This document shows positions 41,241-49,568 of a stretch of 64,000 nt of DNA, piece after piece. The notes beneath the pieces are model-generated. The model did no database searches. It was given only the letters and a program-made list of their open reading frames with translations, and was not told where the DNA came from. This DNA is from Serinicoccus kebangsaanensis (GTDB taxonomy: Bacteria > Actinomycetota > Actinomycetes > Actinomycetales > Dermatophilaceae). How positions within the stretch are numbered: the first letter of the stretch is position 1; every line of letters begins with the position of its first letter. Location of the stretch: contig NZ_VSLG01000012.1 in NCBI RefSeq assembly GCF_008919445.1, forward strand, positions 1-64,000, written 5' to 3'. The position numbers and the translations under genes are program-made.

Positions 41241-41946
41241 CGTCGGTCACCTCCTCCTCGGCGGCCTCGCGCAGCTCGTCCTGGCGGACCTGGATCGAGT
41301 CACGGATGCGCTCCCACGTCTGCTCGTCGAAGTCCGCCGTGGGCGCGGAGTAGCGGAAGCCCAGCTTGGGCGTCCCCTCGGTCTCGATGAGGAGCTCCAC
41401 CTGCCGGAAGGTCGTGCCCTGCAGCTCGGTGTCCAGGTAGGACGTGCTGTCCTCCGTGGTGTAGGTGGACTCGAACTCCACGGCGTCGTCGGCACCGTCG
41501 ACCTCGACGGTGGTGCTCTCGCCCAGGGTCGCGTCAGCCGGCAGCTGCGACTCCAGCATGGCCCGCAGCAGGGACTCACGGGTGGCGAGGTCGCCGACCG
41601 CCCCACGCTCGAGGAAGCCGAGCAGTCGGGGCGGGGGAGTGGGCTGCCCGGTGAACGGGAACTCCACCTGCAGCACCGGCCCCTGGAGGCGGTACTGCTC
41701 CTCCGGCACGTGCCAGTCCTCCGGGGTGGAGAGGGTGAAGCCGGCGCTCTGCCGGGTGATCCAGCCGTCAGGTCCGGCCTGGCCGCTCGCGGCAGCCTCG
41801 TCGTCGGACACGGTGGCCGAGGGCAGCTCCTGGGTCTCCTCGCCGGGTCCGACGTCCGGCGAGCAGCCGGCGAGGAGCAGCGCCGTGAGGGCCAACGGCG
41901 CCATCAGTCCAGGTGTCAGCGCGCGGTGCGCGCGGGGGTGCGACAT
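41224..41946 (-). CDS. Lipoprotein of the Tad region
   Basis: A 240-residue lipoprotein with signal LALTALLLAGC and a beta-rich domain that opens with FTLSTPEDWHVPEEQY. This resembles the opening of the lipoprotein at 55642 (VLISVPQGWEVQEQ), and both have the look of PsbP/LpqN-like folds. The ATG at 41946 has AAGGA six bases upstream; an ATG at 41952 is possible. Role unknown. Confidence 0.65.
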   Translation of the reverse strand: MSHPRAHRALTPGLMAPLALTALLLAGCSPDVGPGEETQELPSATVSDDEAAASGQAGPDGWITRQSAGFTLSTPEDWHVPEEQYRLQGPVLQVEFPFTGQPTPPPRLLGFLERGAVGDLATRESLLRAMLESQLPADATLGESTTVEVDGADDAVEFESTYTTEDSTSYLDTELQGTTFRQVELLIETEGTPKLGFRYSAPTADFDEQTWERIRDSIQVRQDELREAAEEEVTDDAVEG

Positions 41947-41959
41947 GGTCATTCCTTGA

Positions 41960-43522
41960 TCAACCGCAGCTCGCGAGCTCGGAGTTGGCCTCCCCGGTCC
42001 GGGCGTCCCGTCCGGTCGCGGAGGTGAGGGTCAGGGTCTGGTCCGTGCTCGAGATGCCGCCGCCGGCCACCCGGGCACCGACCGAGTTCTCGTTCTCGTA
42101 CTCGCCGCCGAGCCCGGTGCCGAACGAGTCGTACTCGAAGTTGTAGAAGACGGCATCCTGCTCGGTCCGGTCCCACAGGGCGGACGCGGAGCGGACGAAC
42201 TCGGGGAGCTGGGTGGTCGAGACGTTCTTCGGCACCGAGATCCCGGCCCCGTGGCCGTCGACGTCCACCTCCGCGGTGGCGAAGACGTCGTCGAAGGCGG
42301 ATCGGTTCGCCGGGTCGGTCAGGTCCAGCACCCGCACCTCCTGCGAGACGGTCCCGTCCTGCAGGTTCCCGCCGGCGGAGGCCGGACCGACCTTGGGCTC
42401 GATGCCGGCGCCGAGGGCCTTGCGGGTCTCGCCGGTGAAGGTCACCTGGACCGGCTCGCCGTCCTCGTAGGTCACCTCGTAGTCCCAGGTCTGGCCGAAG
42501 CTGCCCGAGCCGTTGAGGAAGGGTGGGAGCCCGGTGAGGTCGCCGTTGCCGTCCCTGCCCTGCAGACCGACGGTGACCTCCCCGTTCAGGTCGTACCGGA
42601 GCTCACCCTTGAACTTGTTGTCCCCGGCCTGGTCGCCCTCGGTGGTGAGGGCGGTGGTGACCTTGCCGGTGAGCGAGCCGCTGGCGTCGGCAGAGCCGCG
42701 CACCACGTCCTTGTCGCGGTAGCCGGCGCTGCCGCTGACCCCCACCAGGCCCTGCACGCTGAAGGCCGCCGAGACCGTGTCGGCCTGGCTCAGGTGCTGC
42801 TCGCTGGCGCGCTCGGCCTTCTCCTCGTCGCTCAGCTCGTTGCGGGTGACCCACCGGAACCCGTCCTCGATCCCGTTGGACACGCCGTCCTTGAGCCGGG
42901 TGCCACCCTCCCGGACGGTCTGGGCGCCGGGCATGGCGGTGTCCACGATGCGGTCGCCCACGCCACGACGGCCGTCGACGAAGTCCTCGGCCCTCTCGGT
43001 GCCACCCTGGTCGGCGGGGAAGTTGTAGCCGTACTCCAGCTCGCCCATGGCCATCGCGTAGGCGGTCAGGTCCGCCTCGCCGCCGACGCCGCTGTCGGAG
43101 CTGCCCTTCTTGCCCTTGGTGGGCGCGGCCACGCCCACGCCGGAGTTGGCGCGGAGCTGGACCGAGGCACTGCCGTCGGCGTTCTCGGTGACCGTGTCGC
43201 CGCTGCCGTTCTCGGCCCGGACGACCTTGACCTGCACGTTGACCGAGTCGGTGCGGTCGGTGCGCCGCACGACGCAGTCGTCCAGCATCTCCTCGGCCCG
43301 CGACTCCGGGTGCCGGGGTGCCTCGCAGCCGCCTCCACCCCCGGGCAGCTTGTCGAAGGCCTGGCAGATGGAGTAGGCGACGCGCGGCGCGATGACGTCG
43401 GCGGACGGCGCGGCGATGGCGGCGGCGAGCAGCGAGGACACGATGAGGATGATCCCGGCGTACTCGACACCGCCGGCACCGCTGTCGGCACGCCGACGGC
43501 GCGGCGCTGTGACCTCGTTCAT
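41960..43522 (-). CDS. Large secreted protein with an Flp-pilin-like N-terminus
   Basis: A 520-residue protein. Residues 13-45 (GAGGVEYAGIILIVSSLLAA and on through the PSADVIAPRVAYSICQAF region) match the Flp pilin encoded at 46460 (GQGAVEYAGIVLIVAALVAA...GSDVMTGPI). This implies class III signal processing between the two Gly residues or at Gly-Val. Some 450 residues follow that I do not recognise: polar, Gly/Ser/Thr-rich, with many alternating strand-like segments and a final Cys-Gly. GGGGAG precedes the ATG, and TACCGT at 43558-43553 is a likely -10. A pilus-tip or adhesin role is inference. Confidence 0.72.
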   Translation of the reverse strand: MNEVTAPRRRRADSGAGGVEYAGIILIVSSLLAAAIAAPSADVIAPRVAYSICQAFDKLPGGGGGCEAPRHPESRAEEMLDDCVVRRTDRTDSVNVQVKVVRAENGSGDTVTENADGSASVQLRANSGVGVAAPTKGKKGSSDSGVGGEADLTAYAMAMGELEYGYNFPADQGGTERAEDFVDGRRGVGDRIVDTAMPGAQTVREGGTRLKDGVSNGIEDGFRWVTRNELSDEEKAERASEQHLSQADTVSAAFSVQGLVGVSGSAGYRDKDVVRGSADASGSLTGKVTTALTTEGDQAGDNKFKGELRYDLNGEVTVGLQGRDGNGDLTGLPPFLNGSGSFGQTWDYEVTYEDGEPVQVTFTGETRKALGAGIEPKVGPASAGGNLQDGTVSQEVRVLDLTDPANRSAFDDVFATAEVDVDGHGAGISVPKNVSTTQLPEFVRSASALWDRTEQDAVFYNFEYDSFGTGLGGEYENENSVGARVAGGGISSTDQTLTLTSATGRDARTGEANSELASCG

Positions 43523-43552
43523 GGTTCTCCCCTGCTTGATCGTCTGTCTGTC

Positions 43553-43558
43553 ACGGTA
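43553..43558 (-). promoter_or_regulatory. Candidate -10 element of the large Flp-headed protein
   Basis: TACCGT on the minus strand, about 30 bases before the ATG at 43522. This would give the gene its own promoter inside the Tad region. Confidence 0.35.
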
Positions 43559-43630
43559 TCCGAGGCGGACGGCCCGGCACGAGGTGCGAACGTCCCGAAT
43601 GTGCCCGTCCGGGTGGGTCTTTGGGCCCTG

Positions 43631-44083
43631 CTACCCGCCCAGCAGCGGGCGGAGGTAGGGCCAGGCGCTCCAGATCATCAGCCCGGCGAGCAGGACGACC
43701 AGGCCGAGGCCCTTCGCCGAGGCGAGGACCGGGGCCGACCTCGGACCGAGGTCGACCAGCCCCGGGTTGTCCGGGTCGTAGGAGCACTCGATCGTCGTGC
43801 CGACCAGGTCGCGCCGATCACCGGTGAGCCGGTCGACCGACTCGGCCGGGACGTCGCGGCCGTCGGCGTGCAGCGTCCCGTGAGCCTGGTAGATGCCCTT
43901 CCCCTGGGTGTCCACGCCGACGCTCGTGCGGCTGACCTGGCGGAGCTCGGCGACGGTGAACCGGCCGTCCCGCCAGCGTCGCCGGCGCTGCTCCGGCAGG
44001 ACGAGGGCGAACCACGCCGCCTGCAGGGCGCCGATCCACACGATGGCGGTGATGATCCAGCGCTGGTCGCCGAAGAGATCCAT
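43631..44083 (-). CDS. DUF3592-type membrane protein
   Basis: A 150-residue protein with one helix at each end (WIITAIVWIGALQAAWFALV; GLGLVVLLAGLMIWSAWPYL). Between them is a beta domain containing the DPDNPGLVDLG segment typical of DUF3592 proteins. Function unknown. It lies between the OmpA-type lipoprotein and the large Flp-headed protein on the same strand. Confidence 0.65.
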   Translation of the reverse strand: MDLFGDQRWIITAIVWIGALQAAWFALVLPEQRRRRWRDGRFTVAELRQVSRTSVGVDTQGKGIYQAHGTLHADGRDVPAESVDRLTGDRRDLVGTTIECSYDPDNPGLVDLGPRSAPVLASAKGLGLVVLLAGLMIWSAWPYLRPLLGG

Positions 44084-44102
44084 AGGTATGCCGCGGCGGC
44101 CC

Positions 44103-45551
44103 TCAGCCGCCGATGGTGATCTCGACCCGACGGTTGCGCGCCTGCGCCTCCTCGACCTCCTCGGGGGTGCCCTGCTCCTCCACGAGCAGCTGCTCCTCGC
44201 CGTAGCCGTTGACGGTGAAGCTCCACCCGTCGCCCAGCTCGTCGGCCAGGGCGTCGCGGACGGCCTCGGCGCGGTCGATCGACAGCTGCATGTTGAAGTC
44301 CTCCTCGCCCTGGGTGTCGGTGTGCCCGTCGATGGTCAGCGAACGCCCCTGCTCCTGCTGCTGCAACGCCTCGACCGCCACCGAGAGGGTCTCCTCGGCC
44401 TCACTCGTCAGGGTGGACTCGCCGAAGTCGAAGAGGACCGACGTGTCCAGGCTGACGGTCATCTCCTCGCCCTGCGCGACGGTGGCACCCTCGGTCCTGG
44501 TCCGCGCGGTGTAGTCGACGAGGTTGTCCCCGGACCCCTGCTCGGCGGTGCCGCTGGCCTCGAAGGAGACCGGGTAGCCGTTCCACGGCAGCAGCACCAG
44601 CTCGTCGGTGCCCGGGTCGGGCATCGTCACCTCGAGGTCGACCGCCTCGCCCGCGGGCGGCAGCATGCCGCGCACGCACGCGTCACCCTCGGCCGCCGGC
44701 TTGCCGGCCAGCGTCGTGCCACCCGTCGCGTTGAGACCGGCGAAGCACAGCTGCTCCTGCCCGAAGTTGTAGACGCCGTAGCCGTAGCCGGAGGCCTCGT
44801 CCGGCATACCCACGGTCACGCGCGCGGTCACGGTCCCGCCCTCGCGCGTCGCGGAGCGGACCACCAGGGCCTCGCGCTTGCCCCACGCCTGGCTGGCGGC
44901 GTCGGGCATCGGGGACACCGGGACGTCGGCGAAGTCGCCGAAGCCGGGCATCTCGAGGTTGACGCTCTCGGCCTCGGCCGGGGCGGACATCACGGTCATC
45001 ACCGCCAGCTCCGCACCACCCTCCTGGAACCCGGGCCGCAGCACGCTGCACAGGCAGGCGTCGTCCTCGGCGCGCACCGGGAGGTAGGTGGCCTCGTCGC
45101 CCTCCACGGTCAGGCTGAACGGCGCGAACTCGAAGCCGCGGGCCAGCGAGAGCTCCGGGTAGCCGGCCTCGCGCCACTCGTGCGGGTCGACCGTGTCCGA
45201 GCTGCCGTCCTCGAGCGTGATCACGCCGCTGACCACCACGCGGTCCTCACCCAGCCGGTGCACGGCGGTGAGGTCGAAGGTCTGGCCGGACTCGCTCTGC
45301 GCCGAGCCGATGGACTCGGGGAGCTCACGGGCCAGGTCGGCCGGCGCCGGGTAGTTCTCCCCCAACGGGATCTCGTCCTCGGTCTCCTGCCCCGTCTCCT
45401 CCTCGGTGGAGGTGCTGGTCTCGGGCGGCTCGGTGGTGCCACTGGTGCCGGTGGGGTCCTCGGGGTCGTCACCCCCGGTGCAGGCGCTGGTCAGTCCGAG
45501 CACGGCGGCGAGGACCGGCACGAGCATGGCTGTGCGGCGAGTCCGGATCAT
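44103..45551 (-). CDS. OmpA-domain lipoprotein 1
   Basis: A 482-residue lipoprotein. The signal ends in LTSAC, then a Thr/Glu-rich linker and a beta-rich region with cysteine pairs (DACLCSVL; QLCFAG; DACVRG) lead to a C-terminal OmpA peptidoglycan-binding domain (VLFDFGESTLTSEAEETL, TIDGHTDTQGEEDFNMQLS, ARNRRVEITI). It is a paralogue of the protein at 56213. GGAGGG precedes the ATG. The likely place is the outer face of the membrane, gripping the wall near the pilus. Confidence 0.82.
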   Translation of the reverse strand: MIRTRRTAMLVPVLAAVLGLTSACTGGDDPEDPTGTSGTTEPPETSTSTEEETGQETEDEIPLGENYPAPADLARELPESIGSAQSESGQTFDLTAVHRLGEDRVVVSGVITLEDGSSDTVDPHEWREAGYPELSLARGFEFAPFSLTVEGDEATYLPVRAEDDACLCSVLRPGFQEGGAELAVMTVMSAPAEAESVNLEMPGFGDFADVPVSPMPDAASQAWGKREALVVRSATREGGTVTARVTVGMPDEASGYGYGVYNFGQEQLCFAGLNATGGTTLAGKPAAEGDACVRGMLPPAGEAVDLEVTMPDPGTDELVLLPWNGYPVSFEASGTAEQGSGDNLVDYTARTRTEGATVAQGEEMTVSLDTSVLFDFGESTLTSEAEETLSVAVEALQQQEQGRSLTIDGHTDTQGEEDFNMQLSIDRAEAVRDALADELGDGWSFTVNGYGEEQLLVEEQGTPEEVEEAQARNRRVEITIGG

Positions 45552-45625
45552 GGTGCATCCCCTCCACAAGGTGCGTCTGGTGCGGTGGTCCCCGCGGGGA
45601 CACCGTCGTCTATGGTCGCACAAGC

Positions 45626-45654
45626 GGGCCCGGGCGCCTATTTCGTCCGGGCCC
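45626..45654 (-). terminator. GC-rich hairpin after the TadG-like gene
   Basis: GGGCCCGG at 45626-45633 pairs with CCGGGCCC at 45647-45654 across a 13-base loop, five bases past the stop. There is no T-run. It could end transcription of the pilin/TadG unit. Confidence 0.45.
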
Positions 45655-45659
45655 CGCGA

Positions 45660-46358
45660 TCACTCGGTGAGCGCGGTGTGCCAGTCGAGTCCGCCCCGGA
45701 GGCTGGCCAGCAGCTCGCTGGTGCCGGGTCCGTCGAAGACCCACGGCTCGTCCGGCGGTTCGGCCGGCGGCTCCTCGGGGTCCTCCGGGTCCGGAGGCGG
45801 CAGGGTCGGGTCGACGAGGTGGATGTCGTCGCCGGAGACGCAGCTGCCGCCGAGGAAGAGTCCGATGCCCCCGCCCCGGAAGCAGAGCAGCCCGCTGCTG
45901 ATGCGGACCTCGGCGGTCGCGTCGGAGGTGGGCCGGCGGCTGCTCGACTCGGTGCTCGTCGTCTTCGACTGCACGCTGGCCTGCACGTCGAAGCCGTGCA
46001 GGGTCGGGGTCACCGTCATCCCGGTGAGGTTGGACCCGTTCTGCGAGGCGATCGAGGCGGCCTCGGCGCGGGCGGTGGAGGTGAGCACGGCGGGGTCGAG
46101 CGCGAGCAGCTGCCCCAGGAAGAGGAAGGCGAGCCCGTCGTCGGACGGGACGGCGCCGAGGCGCGAGTCCAGCTGGTCGGCGATGGCGTCGGCGCCGGCG
46201 AGCGCGGCGGCGTCGGCCGCGGTCCGGGTCTCGGTCTGCACCGTCATGCCCCGGCCGACCATGGTGATCAGCGTGGTGGCGATGACCAGCAGGGTCGCCG
46301 TGAGGAAGACGAGGAGCAGGGAGGACTGACCGCGCTCGTCGGATCGTCGTCGTGCCAT
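45660..46358 (-). CDS. TadG/Tad-type pseudopilin-like protein
   Basis: A 232-residue protein. ERGQSSLLLVFLTATLLVIATT is the Tad-like (PF13400-type) N-terminal segment, followed by TRTAADAAALAGADAIADQL, the standard TadG helix. A Ser/Thr-rich region and a Pro/Glu-rich stretch (about 190-210) end the protein. It follows the Flp pilin gene. It probably anchors or caps the pilus at the membrane. Confidence 0.75.
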   Translation of the reverse strand: MARRRSDERGQSSLLLVFLTATLLVIATTLITMVGRGMTVQTETRTAADAAALAGADAIADQLDSRLGAVPSDDGLAFLFLGQLLALDPAVLTSTARAEAASIASQNGSNLTGMTVTPTLHGFDVQASVQSKTTSTESSSRRPTSDATAEVRISSGLLCFRGGGIGLFLGGSCVSGDDIHLVDPTLPPPDPEDPEEPPAEPPDEPWVFDGPGTSELLASLRGGLDWHTALTE

Positions 46359-46459
46359 GGTCGCTCGGCTCACTTTCGGCAGGTGGTCGGAGAATGCGCG
46401 GATGCACGGCGGGCCCACGCGGGCCCGCCGTGCATCCGGCTGTGCAGGTGCTGCTTCAC

Positions 46460-46693
46460 TCAGCCACCCAGCGAGTCGAACGCGTCGCCGATCTTCTCCT
46501 TGATCGGGCCGGTCATCACGTCGGAGCCGGCAGCCGCGATGGCGGCCGCGACGAGGGCCGCGACGATGAGGACGATGCCCGCGTACTCCACGGCGCCCTG
46601 ACCGCGCTCGTTCTGGAAGCGCTCGAAGGCGCCGGCGATGTAGGCGGTGGCGACGGTGTGGGCGGCGATGGCCTTGCGCTGCATGGTGTCCAT
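46460..46693 (-). CDS. flp: Flp/Tad major pilin
   Basis: A 77-residue prepilin. A 31-residue leader ending ERGQG precedes the hydrophobic helix AVEYAGIVLIVAALVAAAIA and the short tail GSDVMTGPIKEKIGDAFDSLGG. Cleavage after Gly by the peptidase at 40130 is expected. AAGGAAG precedes the ATG. TAATGT at 46781-46776 is the likely -10. Confidence 0.9.
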   Translation of the reverse strand: MDTMQRKAIAAHTVATAYIAGAFERFQNERGQGAVEYAGIVLIVAALVAAAIAAAGSDVMTGPIKEKIGDAFDSLGG

Positions 46694-46775
46694 GGGACTT
46701 CCTTTCGTTGGTGCAGGCGGGTGAGGCCTGCGCTGTGGTCCTGCTGTGGTCTGCGGTCCCCCGCTGACACCCCTG

Positions 46776-46781
46776 ACATTA
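46776..46781 (-). promoter_or_regulatory. Candidate -10 element of the flp pilin promoter
   Basis: TAATGT on the minus strand, about 80 bases before the pilin start. It would let the pilin be expressed more strongly than the upstream assembly genes. Confidence 0.4.
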
Positions 46782-46823
46782 CGGAGCTTGGGGGTGCCCT
46801 CCTAGGCGCAAAGGGCCCTATTC

Positions 46824-46854
46824 AGGTCCCCACCTGGAGTGGGACCTTGGTCCC
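46824..46854 (-). promoter_or_regulatory. GGTCCC/GGGACC inverted repeats between the response regulator and flp
   Basis: AGGTCCC (46824-46830) pairs with GGGACCT (46841-46847), and the same GGGACC also pairs with GGTCCC (46849-46854) across two bases. The overlapping arrangement could be an attenuator or terminator after the regulator gene, or a binding site of that regulator upstream of flp. Confidence 0.4.
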
Positions 46855-47468
46855 TAGCGTTCGAGCCACGAGACGATGGCACCTCCCCGGTTGGCGACGC
46901 CCAGCTTGGCGTAGATCCGGCCCAGATGGTTCTTCACCGTCTTCTCCGACAGGAAGAGCCGGCGGGCGATGTCACCGTTGGACAGGCCCTCGGCCAGGGC
47001 GTCCATGAGCTCCACCTCGCGGGCCGTCAGGCCGAGCGTCGGCCGCGCGGCCGACGGCGCCGCGGCCGGCTCGGAGCCGGACAGCGCGGTCTGCGCCGCG
47101 GCCGGGCTGAGGACGGCACCACCGCGCTGGGCGGTGCGCAGAGCCGCCAGCAGGTCCTCGGCGTCGAAGTTGCCGTGGATGAGGTAGCCCCGGGCGCCCA
47201 GGGCCAGGCAGTCCCGGATGATGCTGGGCTCGTCGCTGTGCGTGAGCATCACCACCGGGGTGTCGTCCGTCCGCCGGCGCAGCACCTCGATCCCGTCCAG
47301 GCCGGGCATCCGCACGTCCAGGAACGCGACGTCCGCCTGGCCCAGGGCGTCCAGCGCCTCGTGGCCGTCGGACGCCTCCAGCACGGCGTCGACGCCGTCG
47401 AGCTGGCTCAACGTCATGGACAGGCCTGCCCGCACGATCGGGTTGTCGTCCACGATCAGGATCTTCAT
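46854..47468 (-). CDS. LuxR-family response regulator of the Tad region
   Basis: A 204-residue regulator. The receiver has IVDDNPIVRAG and phospho-Asp in VAFLDVRMPGLDG, but the conserved Lys is His (GYLIHG). The HTH is GLTAREVELMDALAEGLSNGDIARRLFLSEKTVKNHLGRIYAKLGV. The ATG overlaps the stop of the kinase gene (ATGA), so they are a coupled pair. The pilin gene lies directly downstream and is an obvious target. Confidence 0.88.
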   Translation of the reverse strand: MKILIVDDNPIVRAGLSMTLSQLDGVDAVLEASDGHEALDALGQADVAFLDVRMPGLDGIEVLRRRTDDTPVVMLTHSDEPSIIRDCLALGARGYLIHGNFDAEDLLAALRTAQRGGAVLSPAAAQTALSGSEPAAAPSAARPTLGLTAREVELMDALAEGLSNGDIARRLFLSEKTVKNHLGRIYAKLGVANRGGAIVSWLER

Positions 47469-48655
47469 ACCGCCGCCTCCTCGACCCGGCTGGGACCGGT
47501 GAGACTCACCGGTCCGGTGAGCACGACCTCGGTGCCCTTCCCCGCTGCTGGTCGGACCTCGGCATGGCCACCGACCCGCCGCATCCGTCGGTGCAGGCCG
47601 TCCAGCCCGAAGTGACCGATCTCCACCAGGTGGTCCAGGTCCGGGGCGTCCATGCCCCGCCCGTCGTCGGTCAGCCGCAGGGTGGCGACACCGTCGGTCA
47701 CGGTCCCGTCGACCGAGACCGTGCTCGCCCCCGCGTGACGCGCGACGTTCTCCAGGGCCTCGCCGACGGCGTTGAGCCACTCGTGCGCGGCCCCGGGCCC
47801 GAGCGCGATGGCGGGGACGGAGCGGTGCACCTCGACCTCCGGGTGCGTGGACGACCACTCGTCCAGGAGCTCGGTGAGACGCTGCTCGAAGCTGGCCTCG
47901 TGCGCCTGCTCCCGGTAGTCGGTCACCAGGGTGCGTGCCTCGGTGCGGGCCTGCGCGACGCTGGCCGCGAGGATCTGCGCCCGCTGCGCCAGCTGCGGCT
48001 CCCGGTCGGCCAGCGCCTGGTGCAGGTGCTCGGCCATGAAGTGGATGCCGTGGAGGGACTTGGCGACCGAGTCGTGCATCTCGATCGAGAGTCGGGCGCG
48101 CTCCTCGGCCTGCGCGGCGCGCACCCGGCTGGCGCTGGCCTCGTCGAGCAGCGCGACGTGCCGCTCCTGGATGCGCCGGGCGCGGCGCGCGGTGAGGACC
48201 GCGAGCCAGATCATCACGATGCAGACCAGCGTGCCCGCATAGCCGCGCCAGTCGCCGTCCTGGAGCCGGTCGGCGAGCCGGATGCCCAGCACCAGGAAGG
48301 CGGGGCCGACGGCGATGGCGGTCGGCCAGGTCCGGTTCGTCAGGGCCCAGAGGAAGCCGGACGCCGCGACGTAGAAGCTGGTCGTCAACGCCCCCGGGGT
48401 CAGGAGCAGCAGGCTCAGGCTGATGACCGCGTCGATGACCGGCGGCGCCCAGCCGGCGGCCAGGTGCGGCTCGGCCCTGCGGATGAAACGCATGGGCAGG
48501 TAGCAGGCCGCGATGGCCAGGGCCGCGCACACGAGCGGGAAGGGGCGGATCGGCATGTTGCCTGCGAGGAAGATCACCACGATGCTCGCCAGGCGCACGT
48601 TGAGGGTCACCTGGAGCAGCATCCGCAGCGACCCCCGGGTCAGCAGGTCCGACAT
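47465..48655 (-). CDS. Sensor histidine kinase (HisKA_3, NarL/DesK type) of the Tad region
   Basis: A 396-residue kinase. About five hydrophobic segments (22-160) form the sensor, with no large extracellular domain. The phosphorylated His is in ARLSIEMHDSVAKSLHGI, and the ATPase has ALENVARHAG and LRLTDDGRGM. It starts four bases after the tadC stop, so it is probably transcribed with the pilus assembly genes. Confidence 0.88.
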   Translation of the reverse strand: MSDLLTRGSLRMLLQVTLNVRLASIVVIFLAGNMPIRPFPLVCAALAIAACYLPMRFIRRAEPHLAAGWAPPVIDAVISLSLLLLTPGALTTSFYVAASGFLWALTNRTWPTAIAVGPAFLVLGIRLADRLQDGDWRGYAGTLVCIVMIWLAVLTARRARRIQERHVALLDEASASRVRAAQAEERARLSIEMHDSVAKSLHGIHFMAEHLHQALADREPQLAQRAQILAASVAQARTEARTLVTDYREQAHEASFEQRLTELLDEWSSTHPEVEVHRSVPAIALGPGAAHEWLNAVGEALENVARHAGASTVSVDGTVTDGVATLRLTDDGRGMDAPDLDHLVEIGHFGLDGLHRRMRRVGGHAEVRPAAGKGTEVVLTGPVSLTGPSRVEEAAV

Positions 48656-48659
48656 CCGC

Positions 48660-49568
48660 TCACCCCCCGAAGACGTTCGCGAAGGTGTCCGCCTGGGCGA
48701 TGACCAGGCTGGCCACGATGAGGACGAGTGCGCCCGGGACGATGAGCGTCGTCACCACCAGACTGATCTTCGGCATCGCCTTGGCGGCGACCCGGCGCAC
48801 CTCTGCTCCGCGCGCACGCCGCACCTCCTCGGCGATGTCCCGCAGCGTGTCGCTCAGCGGGGCACCCAGCTCCTCCGCCTGGAGCATGGCTCCGACCCAG
48901 GAGTCGATGGCCTCGACCTCGTTCCGCTCGCGCAGGTGGACGAGCGCCTCGCGGCGGGACATGCCGAGCTGCAGGTCGTCCAGCACCCGCTGGATCTCCT
49001 GCTGCAGCGCGGACTTGCTGTTGCCGGCGACCCGGCTGAGGGCGGCCCGCAGCGACAGGCCGGCGCTCACCGTGACGGCGAGCACGTCGAGGAAGTCCGG
49101 CAGCTCGCTGGCGATCGCCTGCTGGCGTCGGCGTGCCTCGCCCCGGATCCAGATGTCCATCCAGATGGTGAGCAGGACCACGGTGGTGACCCCGATGATC
49201 CACTGCCCGCTCAGCGCGAAGAAGATGAAGGCCACCACACCGAGGGCGGTCATGCCCGCCTGACGGCGGATGAAGTCCCGGGTGGACAGGCCCAGGGGAT
49301 GGCCCGCGCGGTCCAGCAGCTGCTCCAGCGAGTCGATCCGCCGCCGCCCGCTCAGCTGCAGCAGCGTCCGCTGGAAGCGCGTGCCGAGGAAGTCGATGAG
49401 CCGCAGCATGATGCCGGGCTTGTTGGCGTCCGACTCCTCCGGGAGATAGGTCGCCTCGACGGCCTCGAGCCCGGTGGTCCGCATCATCCGCCAGCCACGG
49501 ACGGCCAGTAGCAGCACCGCGAGGACACCGACCGGGTAGGCCAGCAGCAGCAGTTCGCGAGAGCTCAT
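48660..49568 (-). CDS. tadC: TadC-like pilus assembly membrane protein
   Basis: A 302-residue type II secretion F-domain protein. The first helix is at 5-24, a cytoplasmic core contains ELPDFLDVLAVTVSAGLSLRAAL and GAMLQAEELGAPLSDTLRDIAEE, and two terminal helices follow. The order tadA-tadB-tadC and the one-base overlap with tadB (TGATG) support the identity. Confidence 0.87.
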   Translation of the reverse strand: MSSRELLLLAYPVGVLAVLLLAVRGWRMMRTTGLEAVEATYLPEESDANKPGIMLRLIDFLGTRFQRTLLQLSGRRRIDSLEQLLDRAGHPLGLSTRDFIRRQAGMTALGVVAFIFFALSGQWIIGVTTVVLLTIWMDIWIRGEARRRQQAIASELPDFLDVLAVTVSAGLSLRAALSRVAGNSKSALQQEIQRVLDDLQLGMSRREALVHLRERNEVEAIDSWVGAMLQAEELGAPLSDTLRDIAEEVRRARGAEVRRVAAKAMPKISLVVTTLIVPGALVLIVASLVIAQADTFANVFGG

